Shown here piece by piece: positions 36,881-45,144 of a DNA stretch of 64,000 bases. Under the pieces are notes generated by a model. It saw only the letters and a program-made list of their open reading frames with translations. It had not been told where the DNA came from and ran no database searches. This stretch comes from Danxiaibacter flavus. Its GTDB lineage: Bacteria; Bacteroidota; Bacteroidia; Chitinophagales; Chitinophagaceae. Location: positions 1,182,883-1,246,882 of the forward strand of contig NZ_JAULBC010000002.1 of assembly GCF_041060425.1 (NCBI RefSeq), in the 5' to 3' direction. Every line of letters begins with the position of its first letter. Position 1 is the first letter of the stretch. Both the position numbers and the translations under genes were made by a program.

Positions 36881-37330
36881 TTATTTTAAAACTTCAACAC
36901 TTCCGCCAGCCGCTTCAATAGCAGATTTTGCTTTTTCGCTAACAGCATTTACCTTAAATGTAAGTTTAGTTTTCAATTCACCATTGCCTAACACTTTCAC
37001 TTTATCGGTACGGGAAATTAAACCATTGATGTACAGGTTCTCAAGGCTGATTTCAGTGAATCCGTATTTGTCAGCCAGCTCTTCGATCTGACCGATGTTG
37101 AATACTCTGAATTCAACGCGGTTACCGTTTTTGAAACCACGTTTAGGGATACGACGCTGAATTGGCATCTGACCACCTTCGTGTGCGTTCTTACGCTGAT
37201 AACCGGCACGGCTCTGCCCACCTTTGTTACCTTTTGTAGAAGTTCCACCTTTACCGGAAGCTTCACCACGACCTAAACGTTTTTCTTTGTGTACGGAACC
37301 TGCTGCAGGTTGTAAATTGTGTAGTTTCAT
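36881..37330 (-). CDS. rplO: Ribosomal protein L15 (uL15)
   Basis: A large-subunit protein. The start MKLHNLQPAAGSVHKEKRLG is standard, so I use the ATG at 37330 rather than an upstream TTG at 37351. The Gly/Lys/Arg-rich N-terminus (GRGEASGKGGTSTKGNKGGQ) is the extended loop that enters the 23S rRNA; the C-terminus is the globular fold. Length is 149 residues. The normal rpmD-rplO-secY order is kept, but the spacer to rpmD contains an inverted heptad pair. Confidence 0.96.
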   Translation of the reverse strand: MKLHNLQPAAGSVHKEKRLGRGEASGKGGTSTKGNKGGQSRAGYQRKNAHEGGQMPIQRRIPKRGFKNGNRVEFRVFNIGQIEELADKYGFTEISLENLYINGLISRTDKVKVLGNGELKTKLTFKVNAVSEKAKSAIEAAGGSVEVLK

Positions 37331-37393
37331 AACTCTTGATTTTTTACTCAACGGGGAATCGCCCCTCGCTTTTGTTTAATGGATTGCGAAAAT

Positions 37394-37451
37394 AGTAAAA
37401 TGCTAAATGCAATGCGAAATTAAATTCACATTAAGCATTTAGCATTTTACT
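37394..37451. repeat. Inverted heptad pair in the rpmD-rplO spacer
   Basis: Left 37394-37416 and right 37430-37451 share a perfect 17-base inverted match (AGTAAAATGCTAAATGC and its complement), made of AATGCTA/AATGCAA-type words. Confidence 0.8.
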
Positions 37452-37458
37452 TATTCAA

Positions 37459-37641
37459 TTAAGCTAACTCTTCAACTTTCACCAGGTGGTTAACTTTAGT
37501 AACCATACCCAGGATCTGTGGAGTTGCTTCAACTTCTTTAGATGCGTTCAACTTTGTCAAACCCAGCGCTTTCAAAGTTAATTTTTGACGCTCAGGTCTG
37601 TCGATAGCGCTCTTAACCTGTGTTATTTTAATCTTTTTCAT
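37459..37641 (-). CDS. rpmD: Ribosomal protein L30 (uL30)
   Basis: A 60-residue large-subunit protein in its usual place between rpsE and rplO. MKKIKITQVKSAIDRPERQK and the LTLKALGLTKLN stretch are the typical fold; the C-terminal GMVTKVNHLVKVEEL is conserved. No special features. Confidence 0.95.
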   Translation of the reverse strand: MKKIKITQVKSAIDRPERQKLTLKALGLTKLNASKEVEATPQILGMVTKVNHLVKVEELA

Positions 37642-37727
37642 AAACCTCGTTCCGCTTTTGAGCGAACCATTTAAGTTGTGAAAATATATTTATTGCTTAC
37701 ATGAAATGCTTGCGCAAAACATGATGA

Positions 37728-38249
37728 TTATCCCTGGAATACTTTACCCAATTTCAGGTTGCGGTTTTTAGCAACTTCAACTGGTTCGCGTAAAAGGGTT
37801 AACGCTTTAATGGTAGCTTTTACTACGTTGTGAGGATTTGCAGAACCCAGGTTCTTAGCCAGAACGTCTGTAAGACCTACACTTTCCAATACAGCACGCA
37901 TGCTTCCACCAGCAAGTACACCAGTACCGTGTGCTGCAGGTTTAATCATAACTTTTGCTGCACCTTCTTTAGCCCACTGATCGTGAGGAATAGTGCCATG
38001 AATAACAGGTATTTTAACCAGGTTCTTCTTAGCATCTTCGATGCCTTTAGTGATAGCTTCCTGAACTTCTTTGGCTTTACCTAAACCCTGACCAACAACA
38101 CCGTTTTCATTACCCACTACTACTAAAGCAGAGAAACTGAATGTACGACCACCTTTTGTTGTTTTTACAACGCGATTGATGGCAACTACTTTTTCTTTTA
38201 ATTCCATCTCTCCGCCGGCTTTCACTTTATTTGCGTTTACTTTAGCCAT
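37728..38249 (-). CDS. rpsE: Ribosomal protein S5 (uS5)
   Basis: A small-subunit protein at the decoding-site entrance, 173 residues. It shows the RNA-binding domain (LKEKVVAINRVVKTTKGGRTFSFSALVVVG, residues 17-46) and the conserved GTGVLAGGSMRAVLE loop. An N-terminal basic extension of about 15 residues precedes the domain. Normal spc order rplR-rpsE-rpmD. Confidence 0.97.
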   Translation of the reverse strand: MAKVNANKVKAGGEMELKEKVVAINRVVKTTKGGRTFSFSALVVVGNENGVVGQGLGKAKEVQEAITKGIEDAKKNLVKIPVIHGTIPHDQWAKEGAAKVMIKPAAHGTGVLAGGSMRAVLESVGLTDVLAKNLGSANPHNVVKATIKALTLLREPVEVAKNRNLKLGKVFQG

Positions 38250-38277
38250 TGTATCTTTTAATTAGATAATGTTTAAA

Positions 38278-38631
38278 TTAGAATTTAAGACCTGCTTCTC
38301 TTGCTGCTTCAGCAACAGCCTTAACACGGCCATGATATAAGTAACCACCGCGGTCAAAAACAACAGTAGTAATTCCCAGTTCTTGTGCTTTACGCGCAAT
38401 AGCAGCACCAACCAATTTGCTCTTTTCAGTCTTAGGTGCTTTTTGAGCCTGGATATCTTTATCTTTTGATGAAGCTGATGCAAGGGTAGCACCGTTAACA
38501 TCATCAATTAACTGAACATATATTTCGGTATTGCTACGAAATACAGACAACCTTGGTTTACCGGCAGCACCAGCAATTTTTTTGCGGATGTTGTAGCGGA
38601 TCTTTTGTCTTCTTAGAACTTTAGCGTCCAT
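38278..38631 (-). CDS. rplR: Ribosomal protein L18 (uL18)
   Basis: A 117-residue 5S rRNA-binding protein of the large subunit. It has the basic N-terminus RRQKIRYNIRKKIAG and the conserved PRLSVFRSN and VFDRGGYLYHGRVKA motifs. Sits between rplF and rpsE as normal. Confidence 0.97.
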   Translation of the reverse strand: MDAKVLRRQKIRYNIRKKIAGAAGKPRLSVFRSNTEIYVQLIDDVNGATLASASSKDKDIQAQKAPKTEKSKLVGAAIARKAQELGITTVVFDRGGYLYHGRVKAVAEAAREAGLKF

Positions 38632-38687
38632 TATGATTTATTTTAGATTCCCCGTTAGCTGAACTGCCGGAGAAATGTTCATTTTAA

Positions 38688-39242
38688 TTATTTACCAGCA
38701 GCTTTACCAGCTTTACGACGAATAACTTCATTGCTGTATTTAACACCTTTACCTTTGTAAGGCTCTGGTTTACGCAGGCTGCGAATTTTAGCGGCTACCT
38801 GACCAAGCAATTGCTTGTCAATACCTTCCAGAGAGATCTTAGGATTCTGACCTTTTTCTGTAACAGTAGCTACTTTTAATTCTTTAGGTACTTCGAAAAT
38901 AATATTGTGAGAGTAACCTAATGCAAGATCAAGCGTATTGCCCTGGTTTGAAGCTTTATAACCCACACCCACTAACTCAAGATTTTTTGTATAACCTTCA
39001 GTAACACCTTTTACCAGGTTCGCAACCAATGCACGATATAGGCCATGCATAGCGCGGTGACGGATCTGATCTGTAGGACGGGTAACATTTACAGCACCGT
39101 CTTTAACTTCTACAGTGATATCCCTGTCAATTGATTCTTTTAATTCACCCTTAGGACCTTTTACGGTAACAATGTTATCCTTACCTACAGTAACTGTTAC
39201 GCCGGCAGGGATTGTTATCGGTTTTTTACCTACACGAGACAT
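38688..39242 (-). CDS. rplF: Ribosomal protein L6 (uL6)
   Basis: A 184-residue large-subunit protein near the factor-binding site. MSRVGKKPITIPAGVTV is the standard start, and the C-terminal KPEPYKGKGVKYSNEVIRRKAGK is conserved. A terminator-like hairpin lies in the 148-base spacer upstream, between rpsH and rplF, which is unusual within this operon. Confidence 0.97.
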   Translation of the reverse strand: MSRVGKKPITIPAGVTVTVGKDNIVTVKGPKGELKESIDRDITVEVKDGAVNVTRPTDQIRHRAMHGLYRALVANLVKGVTEGYTKNLELVGVGYKASNQGNTLDLALGYSHNIIFEVPKELKVATVTEKGQNPKISLEGIDKQLLGQVAAKIRSLRKPEPYKGKGVKYSNEVIRRKAGKAAGK

Positions 39243-39338
39243 AATTAGAAATTTTAATTATTAAAACTGTTTTTGAAAATGTGCAGGCTCCATGTGTTCA
39301 GTTCCGCGTAGAAAACTTAATTATCCTGAAACCTGTAT

Positions 39339-39372
39339 AAAAATCGGAGAACCATTTTCAGCAATTCTCCGA
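39339..39372 (-). terminator. Intrinsic terminator or attenuator between rpsH and rplF
   Basis: On the minus strand: TCGGAGAA, a 13-base loop, TTCTCCGA, then TTTTT and AT. The stem is a perfect 8 bp with five T residues after it. It lies inside the spc operon, 19 bases downstream of the rpsH stop. Confidence 0.65.
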
Positions 39373-39390
39373 CAATTCGTTTATCTGCTA

Positions 39391-39789
39391 TTAGTAGATG
39401 TAGCAAAGAACTTCACCACCAACATTCTGAGCTTTTGCCTGTTTGTCAGTCATAACACCTTTAGATGTGCTCAGGATAGCGATACCTAAACCACCGATAA
39501 CTCTTTTGAAGTCAGTTGGTTTTGCGTACTGGCGAAGACCTGGACGGCTAACTCTTTCCAGAGAGCGGATAGCAGGCTGTTTGCTCTGAACATCATATTT
39601 CAAAGCTATTTTGATCAAACCTTGTTTGCTATCCTCTTCAAATTTGTACTTAAGGATATAGCCCTGTTCGTACAGAATTTCAGTGATACGCTTCTTTAAG
39701 TTAGAAGCTGGTATTTCTACTATTCTGTGACCAGCAAGTTGTGCGTTACGAATCCTTGTCAGGAAGTCTGCTATAGGATCAGTTACCAT
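39391..39789 (-). CDS. rpsH: Ribosomal protein S8 (uS8)
   Basis: A 132-residue 16S rRNA-binding protein; in E. coli it also represses the spc operon by binding its own mRNA. It has the N-terminal DPIADFLTRIRNA motif, LKRVIGGLGIAILSTSKGVMTDKQA in the C-terminal part, and the GGEVLCYIY end. Normal order rpsN-rpsH-rplF. Confidence 0.97.
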   Translation of the reverse strand: MVTDPIADFLTRIRNAQLAGHRIVEIPASNLKKRITEILYEQGYILKYKFEEDSKQGLIKIALKYDVQSKQPAIRSLERVSRPGLRQYAKPTDFKRVIGGLGIAILSTSKGVMTDKQAKAQNVGGEVLCYIY

Positions 39790-39842
39790 AATTATGTTGA
39801 ATTACTTCTGTTTATAATATTGTTATCACCACTAAGAAAGGA

Positions 39843-40112
39843 TTACCAGCTCGCTTTTTTAACACCTGGGATCTTACCATCCAAAGCCATGTCGCGGAAC
39901 GTTACCCTGGAAATACCGAAGTATCTCATATAACCTTTAGGACGCCCTGTTAACTGGCAACGGTTTTTCAAACGAACGGGTGAAGCGTTACGAGGCAGTT
40001 TATCTAAAGCTGCATAATCTCCTTCTGCTTTTAAAGCAGCACGCTTGTCAGCAAATTTTGCTACTAATGCTTCACGCTTTCTTTGTCTGGCCTTTACTGA
40101 TTCTTTTGCCAT
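39843..40112 (-). CDS. rpsN: Ribosomal protein S14 (uS14), zinc-free form
   Basis: An 89-residue small-subunit protein of the long, C-minus (zinc-independent) type. It lacks the CxxC pairs of the short type and has KLPRNASPVRLKNRCQLTGRP and RGYMRYFGISRVTFRD-like sequence (here GYMRYFGISRVTFRDMA). Sits between rplE and rpsH. Confidence 0.97.
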   Translation of the reverse strand: MAKESVKARQRKREALVAKFADKRAALKAEGDYAALDKLPRNASPVRLKNRCQLTGRPKGYMRYFGISRVTFRDMALDGKIPGVKKASW

Positions 40113-40123
40113 GTGATTTTATA

Positions 40124-40699
40124 TTAGTTGTTATCCTTTTTAATATTTTTGAACGGTAAGCCCAGTTCTTTCAGTAACTCATATGCTTCTTCGTTGGACT
40201 GAGCAGAAGTTACGAAAGTGATGTCCATACCAGTTATCTTGCTTACTTTATCGATGTCGATTTCAGGGAAGATAATTTGTTCAGTAACACCTAATGTGTA
40301 GTTACCACGACCATCAAAGGCTTTATCGCTAATACCTTTAAAGTCACGAACACGTGGTAATGCTACAGAGATAAGGCGATCAAGAAACTCATACATCTTT
40401 ACACCGCGTAATGTAACACGTGCGCCAATTGGCATGCCTTTACGCAATTTAAAGTTTGAGATATCTTTTTTACTTACTGTAGGTACAGATTTCTGACCAG
40501 TGATCATTGTCAATTCTTCGATAGCAATATCAACTGTTTTTTTATCAGATACAGCGCCGTTAACGCCTCTGTTGATGCATATTTTCTCCAGCTTAGGAGT
40601 CTGCATACTGCTTTTGTAAGCAAATTTTTTCACTAAAGCAGGTACAACTTCTTTAGTGTACTTGTCTGCTAATCTCGGAGTGTATTTTTCGGTACTCAT
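40124..40699 (-). CDS. rplE: Ribosomal protein L5 (uL5)
   Basis: A 191-residue 5S rRNA-binding protein of the central protuberance. It shows PKLEKICINRGVNGAV, GAVSDKKTVDIAIEEL, GMPIGARVTLRG and the GNYTLGVTEQIIFPEIDID motif. The stop of rplX and the start of rplE share one base (40699). Confidence 0.97.
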   Translation of the reverse strand: MSTEKYTPRLADKYTKEVVPALVKKFAYKSSMQTPKLEKICINRGVNGAVSDKKTVDIAIEELTMITGQKSVPTVSKKDISNFKLRKGMPIGARVTLRGVKMYEFLDRLISVALPRVRDFKGISDKAFDGRGNYTLGVTEQIIFPEIDIDKVSKITGMDITFVTSAQSNEEAYELLKELGLPFKNIKKDNN

Positions 40700-41037
40700 T
40701 ATTTAATGGCCTCCCCGGATTTTTTAGATATACGAACTAGTTTACCATTTTCCCTGGTGCGTTTTACCTTTGCGGGTGCGCCTGCTTTTGCATCCCACAA
40801 CATAACGTTGCTAATGCTGATAGGAGCTTCCTTCTTTACAATACCGCCCCTGGTGTTCTGGGCAGAAGGCTTAGTGTGTTTAGTAATAATATTCACACCT
40901 TCAACCACAACGCGGCCTTTGTCGATAACAACTTCAAGCACTTTACGAGGCTTTTTGTTGTCTTTATCATCTCCGGCAATCACTACTACAGTATCGCCTT
41001 TTTTGATATTGTATTTAGGTTTAAATCTGTTGCTCAT
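40699..41037 (-). CDS. rplX: Ribosomal protein L24 (uL24)
   Basis: A 112-residue assembly-initiating large-subunit protein with the KOW motif (KYNIKKGDTVVVIAGDDK, residues 9-26) followed by VEGVNIITKHTKP. It overlaps rplE by one base. The 129-base spacer to rplN contains a -7 element, so it may have an internal promoter. Confidence 0.97.
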   Translation of the reverse strand: MSNRFKPKYNIKKGDTVVVIAGDDKDNKKPRKVLEVVIDKGRVVVEGVNIITKHTKPSAQNTRGGIVKKEAPISISNVMLWDAKAGAPAKVKRTRENGKLVRISKKSGEAIK

Positions 41038-41126
41038 TTTTTTATATTTACGAAGTCAACCTTTTATCTTTATTCAACTTCTTTGAAACAATTACAGCAT
41101 TAAGCCTTGTTTCCTTTTTCGGGCGG

Positions 41127-41134
41127 CAAAGGTA
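41127..41134 (-). promoter_or_regulatory. Candidate internal promoter upstream of rplX
   Basis: On the minus strand this is TACCTTTG, a perfect -7 match, about 90 bases before the rplX start and just after the rplN stop. No clear -33 element. Confidence 0.45.
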
Positions 41135-41166
41135 AATCAAAAAATTCACTTACCTGATACTATTTT

Positions 41167-41535
41167 TTATAGTACTTCCGGCGCCAGAGAAATGATTTTC
41201 ATATATCCTTTATCCCTCAATTCTCTCGCTACTGGTCCGAAGATACGTGTGCCTCTTGGCTCATCTGAGTTATTGAGTAAAACAACGGCGTTATCATCGA
41301 AACGGATATAAGAACCATCTTTACGACGTAACTTGTTGGTAGTGCGTACGATAACTGCTTTAGAAACAGTACCTTTTTTAACGCCGCCGCCTGCGATGGC
41401 ATCTTTTACGGTTACTACAATTTTGTCACCTATTTTAGCGTAGTCCTGTCCGGAGTTACCTAAAACCCTGATACACAGTACCTCTTTGGCACCACTGTTA
41501 TCCGCTACGTTTAATCTGCTTTCTTGCTGAATCAT
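41167..41535 (-). CDS. rplN: Ribosomal protein L14 (uL14)
   Basis: A 122-residue protein at the subunit interface. MIQQESRLNVADNSGAKEV and DGSYIRFDDNAVVLLNN are diagnostic, as is the ending GYMKIISLAPEVL. The spacer upstream (to rpsQ) holds an inverted heptad pair. Confidence 0.97.
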   Translation of the reverse strand: MIQQESRLNVADNSGAKEVLCIRVLGNSGQDYAKIGDKIVVTVKDAIAGGGVKKGTVSKAVIVRTTNKLRRKDGSYIRFDDNAVVLLNNSDEPRGTRIFGPVARELRDKGYMKIISLAPEVL

Positions 41536-41540
41536 TTTAC

Positions 41541-41639
41541 TAAGCTTTTAGCTTTATAGCTGCGAGCAATATGCTCTTAGCGATAATGAATTTGTTCAGA
41601 GGCTGAGTGCTCGAAGACTATAGCTCAAGCTCACAGCTT
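41541..41639. repeat. Inverted heptad pair in the rpsQ-rplN spacer
   Basis: Left, about 41541-41567, contains AGCTTTT, AGCTTTA, TAGCTGCGAGC. Right, about 41609-41639, contains GCTCGAAGACTATAGCT, CAAGCTC, ACAGCTT in the inverse sense. It sits in the spacer of a ribosomal operon. Confidence 0.65.
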
Positions 41640-41647
41640 AAATAAAA

Positions 41648-41905
41648 TTATTTGGCTTTTTCTACGATCTCCACCAGTCTCCAACGCTTGGTTTTGCTTA
41701 AAGGACGAGTTTCCATAATCCTTACCACATCACCGATAGTGCACTCATTCTTTTCATCATGAGCATGAAACTTGGTAGTCTTTTTTACGAACTTACCGTA
41801 GATAGGGTGTTTTACTTTTCTCTCAACAGCTACAGTGATGGTTTTTTCCATTTTGTTGCTGCTAACAACCCCAATCCTTGTTTTACGCAAATTTCTTTCG
41901 GCCAT
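41648..41905 (-). CDS. rpsQ: Ribosomal protein S17 (uS17)
   Basis: An 85-residue 16S rRNA-binding protein. The N-terminus AERNLRKTRIGVVSSNKMEK and the HAHDEKNECTIGDVVRIMETRPLSKTKRW stretch (residues about 49-77) identify it. A small hairpin (CTCCG..CGGAG, 41925-41943) lies just before the start in the spacer from rpmC. Confidence 0.97.
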   Translation of the reverse strand: MAERNLRKTRIGVVSSNKMEKTITVAVERKVKHPIYGKFVKKTTKFHAHDEKNECTIGDVVRIMETRPLSKTKRWRLVEIVEKAK

Positions 41906-41989
41906 TTTTGTTTTTTTTAGCTTTAGCTCCGTTTTTGCGGAGCAACTTTATTAATCACCCGAACAGATGTCCTGTTCAAGGTTCACAGC

Positions 41990-42199
41990 TTATTTTACCA
42001 GTTCTCTTTTTCTTAATTCGGACTTCAAACGTGCAACGTCCCTTCTAAGATTGCGAATGCTAACAGGGCTCTCAAGCGGAGAGATAGCATGAGCAAATTC
42101 AAGCTTCTTTAAACGAAGCTGATCTTCCTGGATGCGAGCTTTCAAATCTGCTTCGCTTAGATCTTTAATGCTCTTGTTAAATTCAAATTTTTTAGCCAT
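41990..42199 (-). CDS. rpmC: Ribosomal protein L29 (uL29)
   Basis: A 69-residue two-helix protein at the polypeptide exit tunnel. It shows the LSEADLKARIQEDQLRLKKL helix and the conserved NLRRDVARLKSELRKR. Usual place after rplP. Confidence 0.96.
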   Translation of the reverse strand: MAKKFEFNKSIKDLSEADLKARIQEDQLRLKKLEFAHAISPLESPVSIRNLRRDVARLKSELRKRELVK

Positions 42200-42218
42200 T
42201 GCTGAAACGTTTTTAGAA

Positions 42219-42638
42219 TTAAGCCTGCAAGTCTCTTCTTACAACAAATTTTGTTTTGATCGGCAATTTCTGTGCTGCCAGGTGCATTGCTTCTTCAGCA
42301 ACCTGCTGAGATACACCGTCAACCTCAAACAATATGCGTCCTGGTTCAACTACTGCAGCCCAAAACTCTGGGTTACCTTTACCTTTACCCATCCTCACTT
42401 CAAGTGGCTTGCGGGTAATTGGTTTGTCAGGGAATATACGTATCCAAACATTACCTTCCCTTTTCATTGCACGTGTCATAGCCTGGCGGGCAGCTTCTAT
42501 CTGACGGTTGTTCAACCAGATTGGTTCAACAGCTTTCAGTGCATAAGAACCAAAGGAAATGGTAGTGCCTCTTTTGGCAACTTCTCTTATGCGGCCCTTT
42601 TGCGCCTTTCTATGTTTTGTTCTTTTTGGCTGTAACAT
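42219..42638 (-). CDS. rplP: Ribosomal protein L16 (uL16)
   Basis: A 139-residue protein near the tRNA A and P sites. MLQPKRTKHRKAQKGRI, ISFGSYALKA, MTRAMKREGNVWIRIFPDKP and RMGKGKGNPEFWAAVV are diagnostic. Normal order rpsC-rplP-rpmC. Confidence 0.97.
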   Translation of the reverse strand: MLQPKRTKHRKAQKGRIREVAKRGTTISFGSYALKAVEPIWLNNRQIEAARQAMTRAMKREGNVWIRIFPDKPITRKPLEVRMGKGKGNPEFWAAVVEPGRILFEVDGVSQQVAEEAMHLAAQKLPIKTKFVVRRDLQA

Positions 42639-42741
42639 CTTGTTTTATTTTTGAGTTGCCAGCGGAGGACAGCTTCCTCTTGGCTTGTCAATTATTGTTT
42701 ATCACAACCGGAACCTTTACGGTTACCGGTAACTTATTGAA

Positions 42742-43518
42742 TTACCCTCTTCTGTCTCTTCTATCACCACCACCTCTTCTGTCGCCGCCTGGTCTTCTGT
42801 CGTGGTGTCTTTCTCCGCCTTCTCTTCTGTCTCTTCTATCACTTACATCACTCTTACCACCAGTAAAGTTGGGGTTCAATTCGCGTTTACCTAAAACTTC
42901 ACCCTTACAGATCCACACTTTAATACCGATCTTACCATATACTGTTAAAGCGTATACTGAAGCGTAGTCGATATCCATACGCAAGGTGTGCAAAGGAACA
43001 CGGCCTTGTTTGATCTCTTCAGAACGAGCGATTTCCGCACCGCCTAAACGACCGCTTGCCTTGATCTTGATACCTTCAGCACCCATGCGCAACGCAGAAG
43101 CAATAGCCATCTTGATAGCGCGCTTGTAGCTGATACGGTTTTCAATTTGTCTGGCAATGGTATCGCCAACGATATTCGCATCCAGTTCAGGACGACGGAT
43201 TTCCAGAATGTTGATCTGAACATCGTCTTTACCTGTTAGCTTTTTCAGTTCTTCTTTAATTCTATCAACCTCGTTACCACCTTTTCCTATGATGATACCA
43301 GGTTTGGATGTGTGGATAGTTACAATTAACTTACCCAGTGTACGTTCAATAACAATCTTAGATATACCGCCTTTGTTAATACGTGCGTTCAGGTATGTTC
43401 TTATTTTGTTATCCTCTATAAGTTTGGTAGCAAAATCTTTTTTACCACCATACCAGTTACTTTCCCATCCGCGGATGATACCTAACCTGTTACCAATAGG
43501 ATTTGCTTTCTGACCCAT
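42742..43518 (-). CDS. rpsC: Ribosomal protein S3 (uS3) with RG-rich tail
   Basis: A 258-residue protein at the mRNA entry. The KH domain motif PGIIIGKGGNEVDRI (residue about 75) and the C-terminal domain RLGGAEIARSEEIKQGRVPLHTLR are standard. After about residue 220 comes an unusual tail of roughly 35 residues made of DRR, GGDRRG and HHDRR repeats, like RGG-type RNA-binding tails. Confidence 0.96.
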   Translation of the reverse strand: MGQKANPIGNRLGIIRGWESNWYGGKKDFATKLIEDNKIRTYLNARINKGGISKIVIERTLGKLIVTIHTSKPGIIIGKGGNEVDRIKEELKKLTGKDDVQINILEIRRPELDANIVGDTIARQIENRISYKRAIKMAIASALRMGAEGIKIKASGRLGGAEIARSEEIKQGRVPLHTLRMDIDYASVYALTVYGKIGIKVWICKGEVLGKRELNPNFTGGKSDVSDRRDRREGGERHHDRRPGGDRRGGGDRRDRRG

Positions 43519-43539
43519 ATTATGGATTAATAGGTTTTA

Positions 43540-43881
43540 TTAATTATTTGAATCAACGATTATAGTTACATGGTTGCTACGTTTGCGTACTCTGTAGCCA
43601 CGGCCCTGTGGAGCAGGACGCATGCGTTTTAGTACACGTGCACCATCAACAAAAACAGTTTTCACTACAAGGTTTGAATCAGCAGCGCTGCCACCATTCT
43701 TTTGCTCCCAGTTGCTGATTGCGCTCTTTAACAGCTTAGCCAAAGGCACAGCGTTATGCTGAGGATGATGCTCTAGTATAGCAAGAGCTTTTTCCACCTG
43801 CATTCCGCGAACCACATCGGCCAGTAAGCGCATTTTGCGCGGACCTGTAGGATAATTTTTCAATTTTGCTACTGCTTCCAT
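43540..43881 (-). CDS. rplV: Ribosomal protein L22 (uL22)
   Basis: A large-subunit protein lining the exit tunnel. I use the Met at 43881 (MEAVAKLKNYPTGPRKMRLL), which matches the usual N-terminus; the frame extends upstream to 43923 with 14 more residues, mostly basic. The β-hairpin GARVLKRMRPAPQGRGYRVRKR is diagnostic. Length is 113 residues. Confidence 0.95.
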   Translation of the reverse strand: MEAVAKLKNYPTGPRKMRLLADVVRGMQVEKALAILEHHPQHNAVPLAKLLKSAISNWEQKNGGSAADSNLVVKTVFVDGARVLKRMRPAPQGRGYRVRKRSNHVTIIVDSNN

Positions 43882-43942
43882 TTTCTTTTTATTTCTGCTT
43901 TGTGATTGTTGTCTGTATAGCATTTCAACAATCAGAAATTAA

Positions 43943-44212
43943 TTATTTCTTAGTTCCTGCGTGACCTTTAAAATTCCTGGTTGGAGCAAATTCACCTAAT
44001 TTGTGACCAACCATAAATTCTGTTACGTAAACCGGGATGAACTTGTTTCCGTTGTGTACAGCGAATGTATGACCAACGAAATCCGGTGTAATTGTAGAAC
44101 GACGGCTCCATGTTTTGATCACGGATTTTTTGTTTTTGCCTTCGTTAATGGCTAACACCTTAGTTTCCAGGTTACTGTCAACGTAAGGACCTTTTTTAAT
44201 CGAACGACCCAT
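43943..44212 (-). CDS. rpsS: Ribosomal protein S19 (uS19)
   Basis: An 89-residue protein of the 30S head. MGRSIKKGPYVDSNLETK, IKTWSRRSTITPDFVGHTFAVHNG (residues about 32-55) and the ending FAPTRNFKGHAGTKK are diagnostic. Sits between rplB and rplV. Confidence 0.97.
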   Translation of the reverse strand: MGRSIKKGPYVDSNLETKVLAINEGKNKKSVIKTWSRRSTITPDFVGHTFAVHNGNKFIPVYVTEFMVGHKLGEFAPTRNFKGHAGTKK

Positions 44213-44261
44213 AGTCGATTGTAAATTTTAGATTTCGAAATTCGTTTTGTTCCTGGTGCTA

Positions 44262-45098
44262 CTATTTAAGTTTGCTACCGTCTCTGCGTTGGATGATCAG
44301 TTTGCTGCTTCCCTTGTGAGTAGAACGCGTTTTCAATCCTTTCGCATACTTACCGGTACGGCTTCTTGGATGTCCACCTGAAGCTCTACCTTCACCACCA
44401 CCCATTGGGTGATCTACAGGGTTCATGGCAACACCACGAACGCGAGGACGAACTCCTTTCCAACGATTTCTACCAGCTTTACCGGCAGTCTCAAGATTAT
44501 GGTCGCTGTTGCTTACTACACCAACAGTTGCATAACACTCGATCAATATTTTTCTCAACTCACCAGAAGGCATTTTCAATACAGCGTATTTTTCTTCCTT
44601 GTTGGTTAACTGTGCAGAAGCACCAGCGCTTCTTACAAGTTTACCACCCTGGTTAGGTTGTAATTCGATGTTGTGGATGTTTGTACCTAAAGGCATGAAC
44701 TTCATCTGAAGTGCATTTCCGATTTCAGGAGCCACGCTGTTACCAGCAATGATCTTCTGACCTACCTGGATGCCCTGAGGAGCCAGGATATATCTTTTTT
44801 CACCATCAGCATACTCTAACAAAGAGATGAATGCTGAACGGTTTGGATCGTATTCAATTGAAACTACAGTAGCTTCAATATCTCTTTTGTTACGTTTGAA
44901 GTCAATTACACGATAGTGCTTTTTGTTACCACCACCCATGTAGCGCATAGCGCGACGGCCCTGTGCGTTACGGCCACCTGTGCTATGAATTGGCTCTAAC
45001 AGGCTCTTTTCAGGCTCGTTAGTTGTTATCTCGGCATACGCATTACCGATTCTCCAACGAGTACCAGCGGTTACCGGTTTAAACTTTCTTAATGCCAT
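44262..45098 (-). CDS. rplB: Ribosomal protein L2 (uL2)
   Basis: A 278-residue core protein near the peptidyl-transferase centre. MALRKFKPVTAGTRWRI, KHYRVIDFKRNKRDI and the catalytic-region loop VRGVAMNPVDHPMGGGEGRA (with the conserved His) identify it. Normal order rplW-rplB-rpsS. Confidence 0.98.
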   Translation of the reverse strand: MALRKFKPVTAGTRWRIGNAYAEITTNEPEKSLLEPIHSTGGRNAQGRRAMRYMGGGNKKHYRVIDFKRNKRDIEATVVSIEYDPNRSAFISLLEYADGEKRYILAPQGIQVGQKIIAGNSVAPEIGNALQMKFMPLGTNIHNIELQPNQGGKLVRSAGASAQLTNKEEKYAVLKMPSGELRKILIECYATVGVVSNSDHNLETAGKAGRNRWKGVRPRVRGVAMNPVDHPMGGGEGRASGGHPRSRTGKYAKGLKTRSTHKGSSKLIIQRRDGSKLK

Positions 45099-45144
45099 TT
45101 GTTATTACTTTTTATGCGAATTTTTCAGCTTCGCGGCTATAGAA

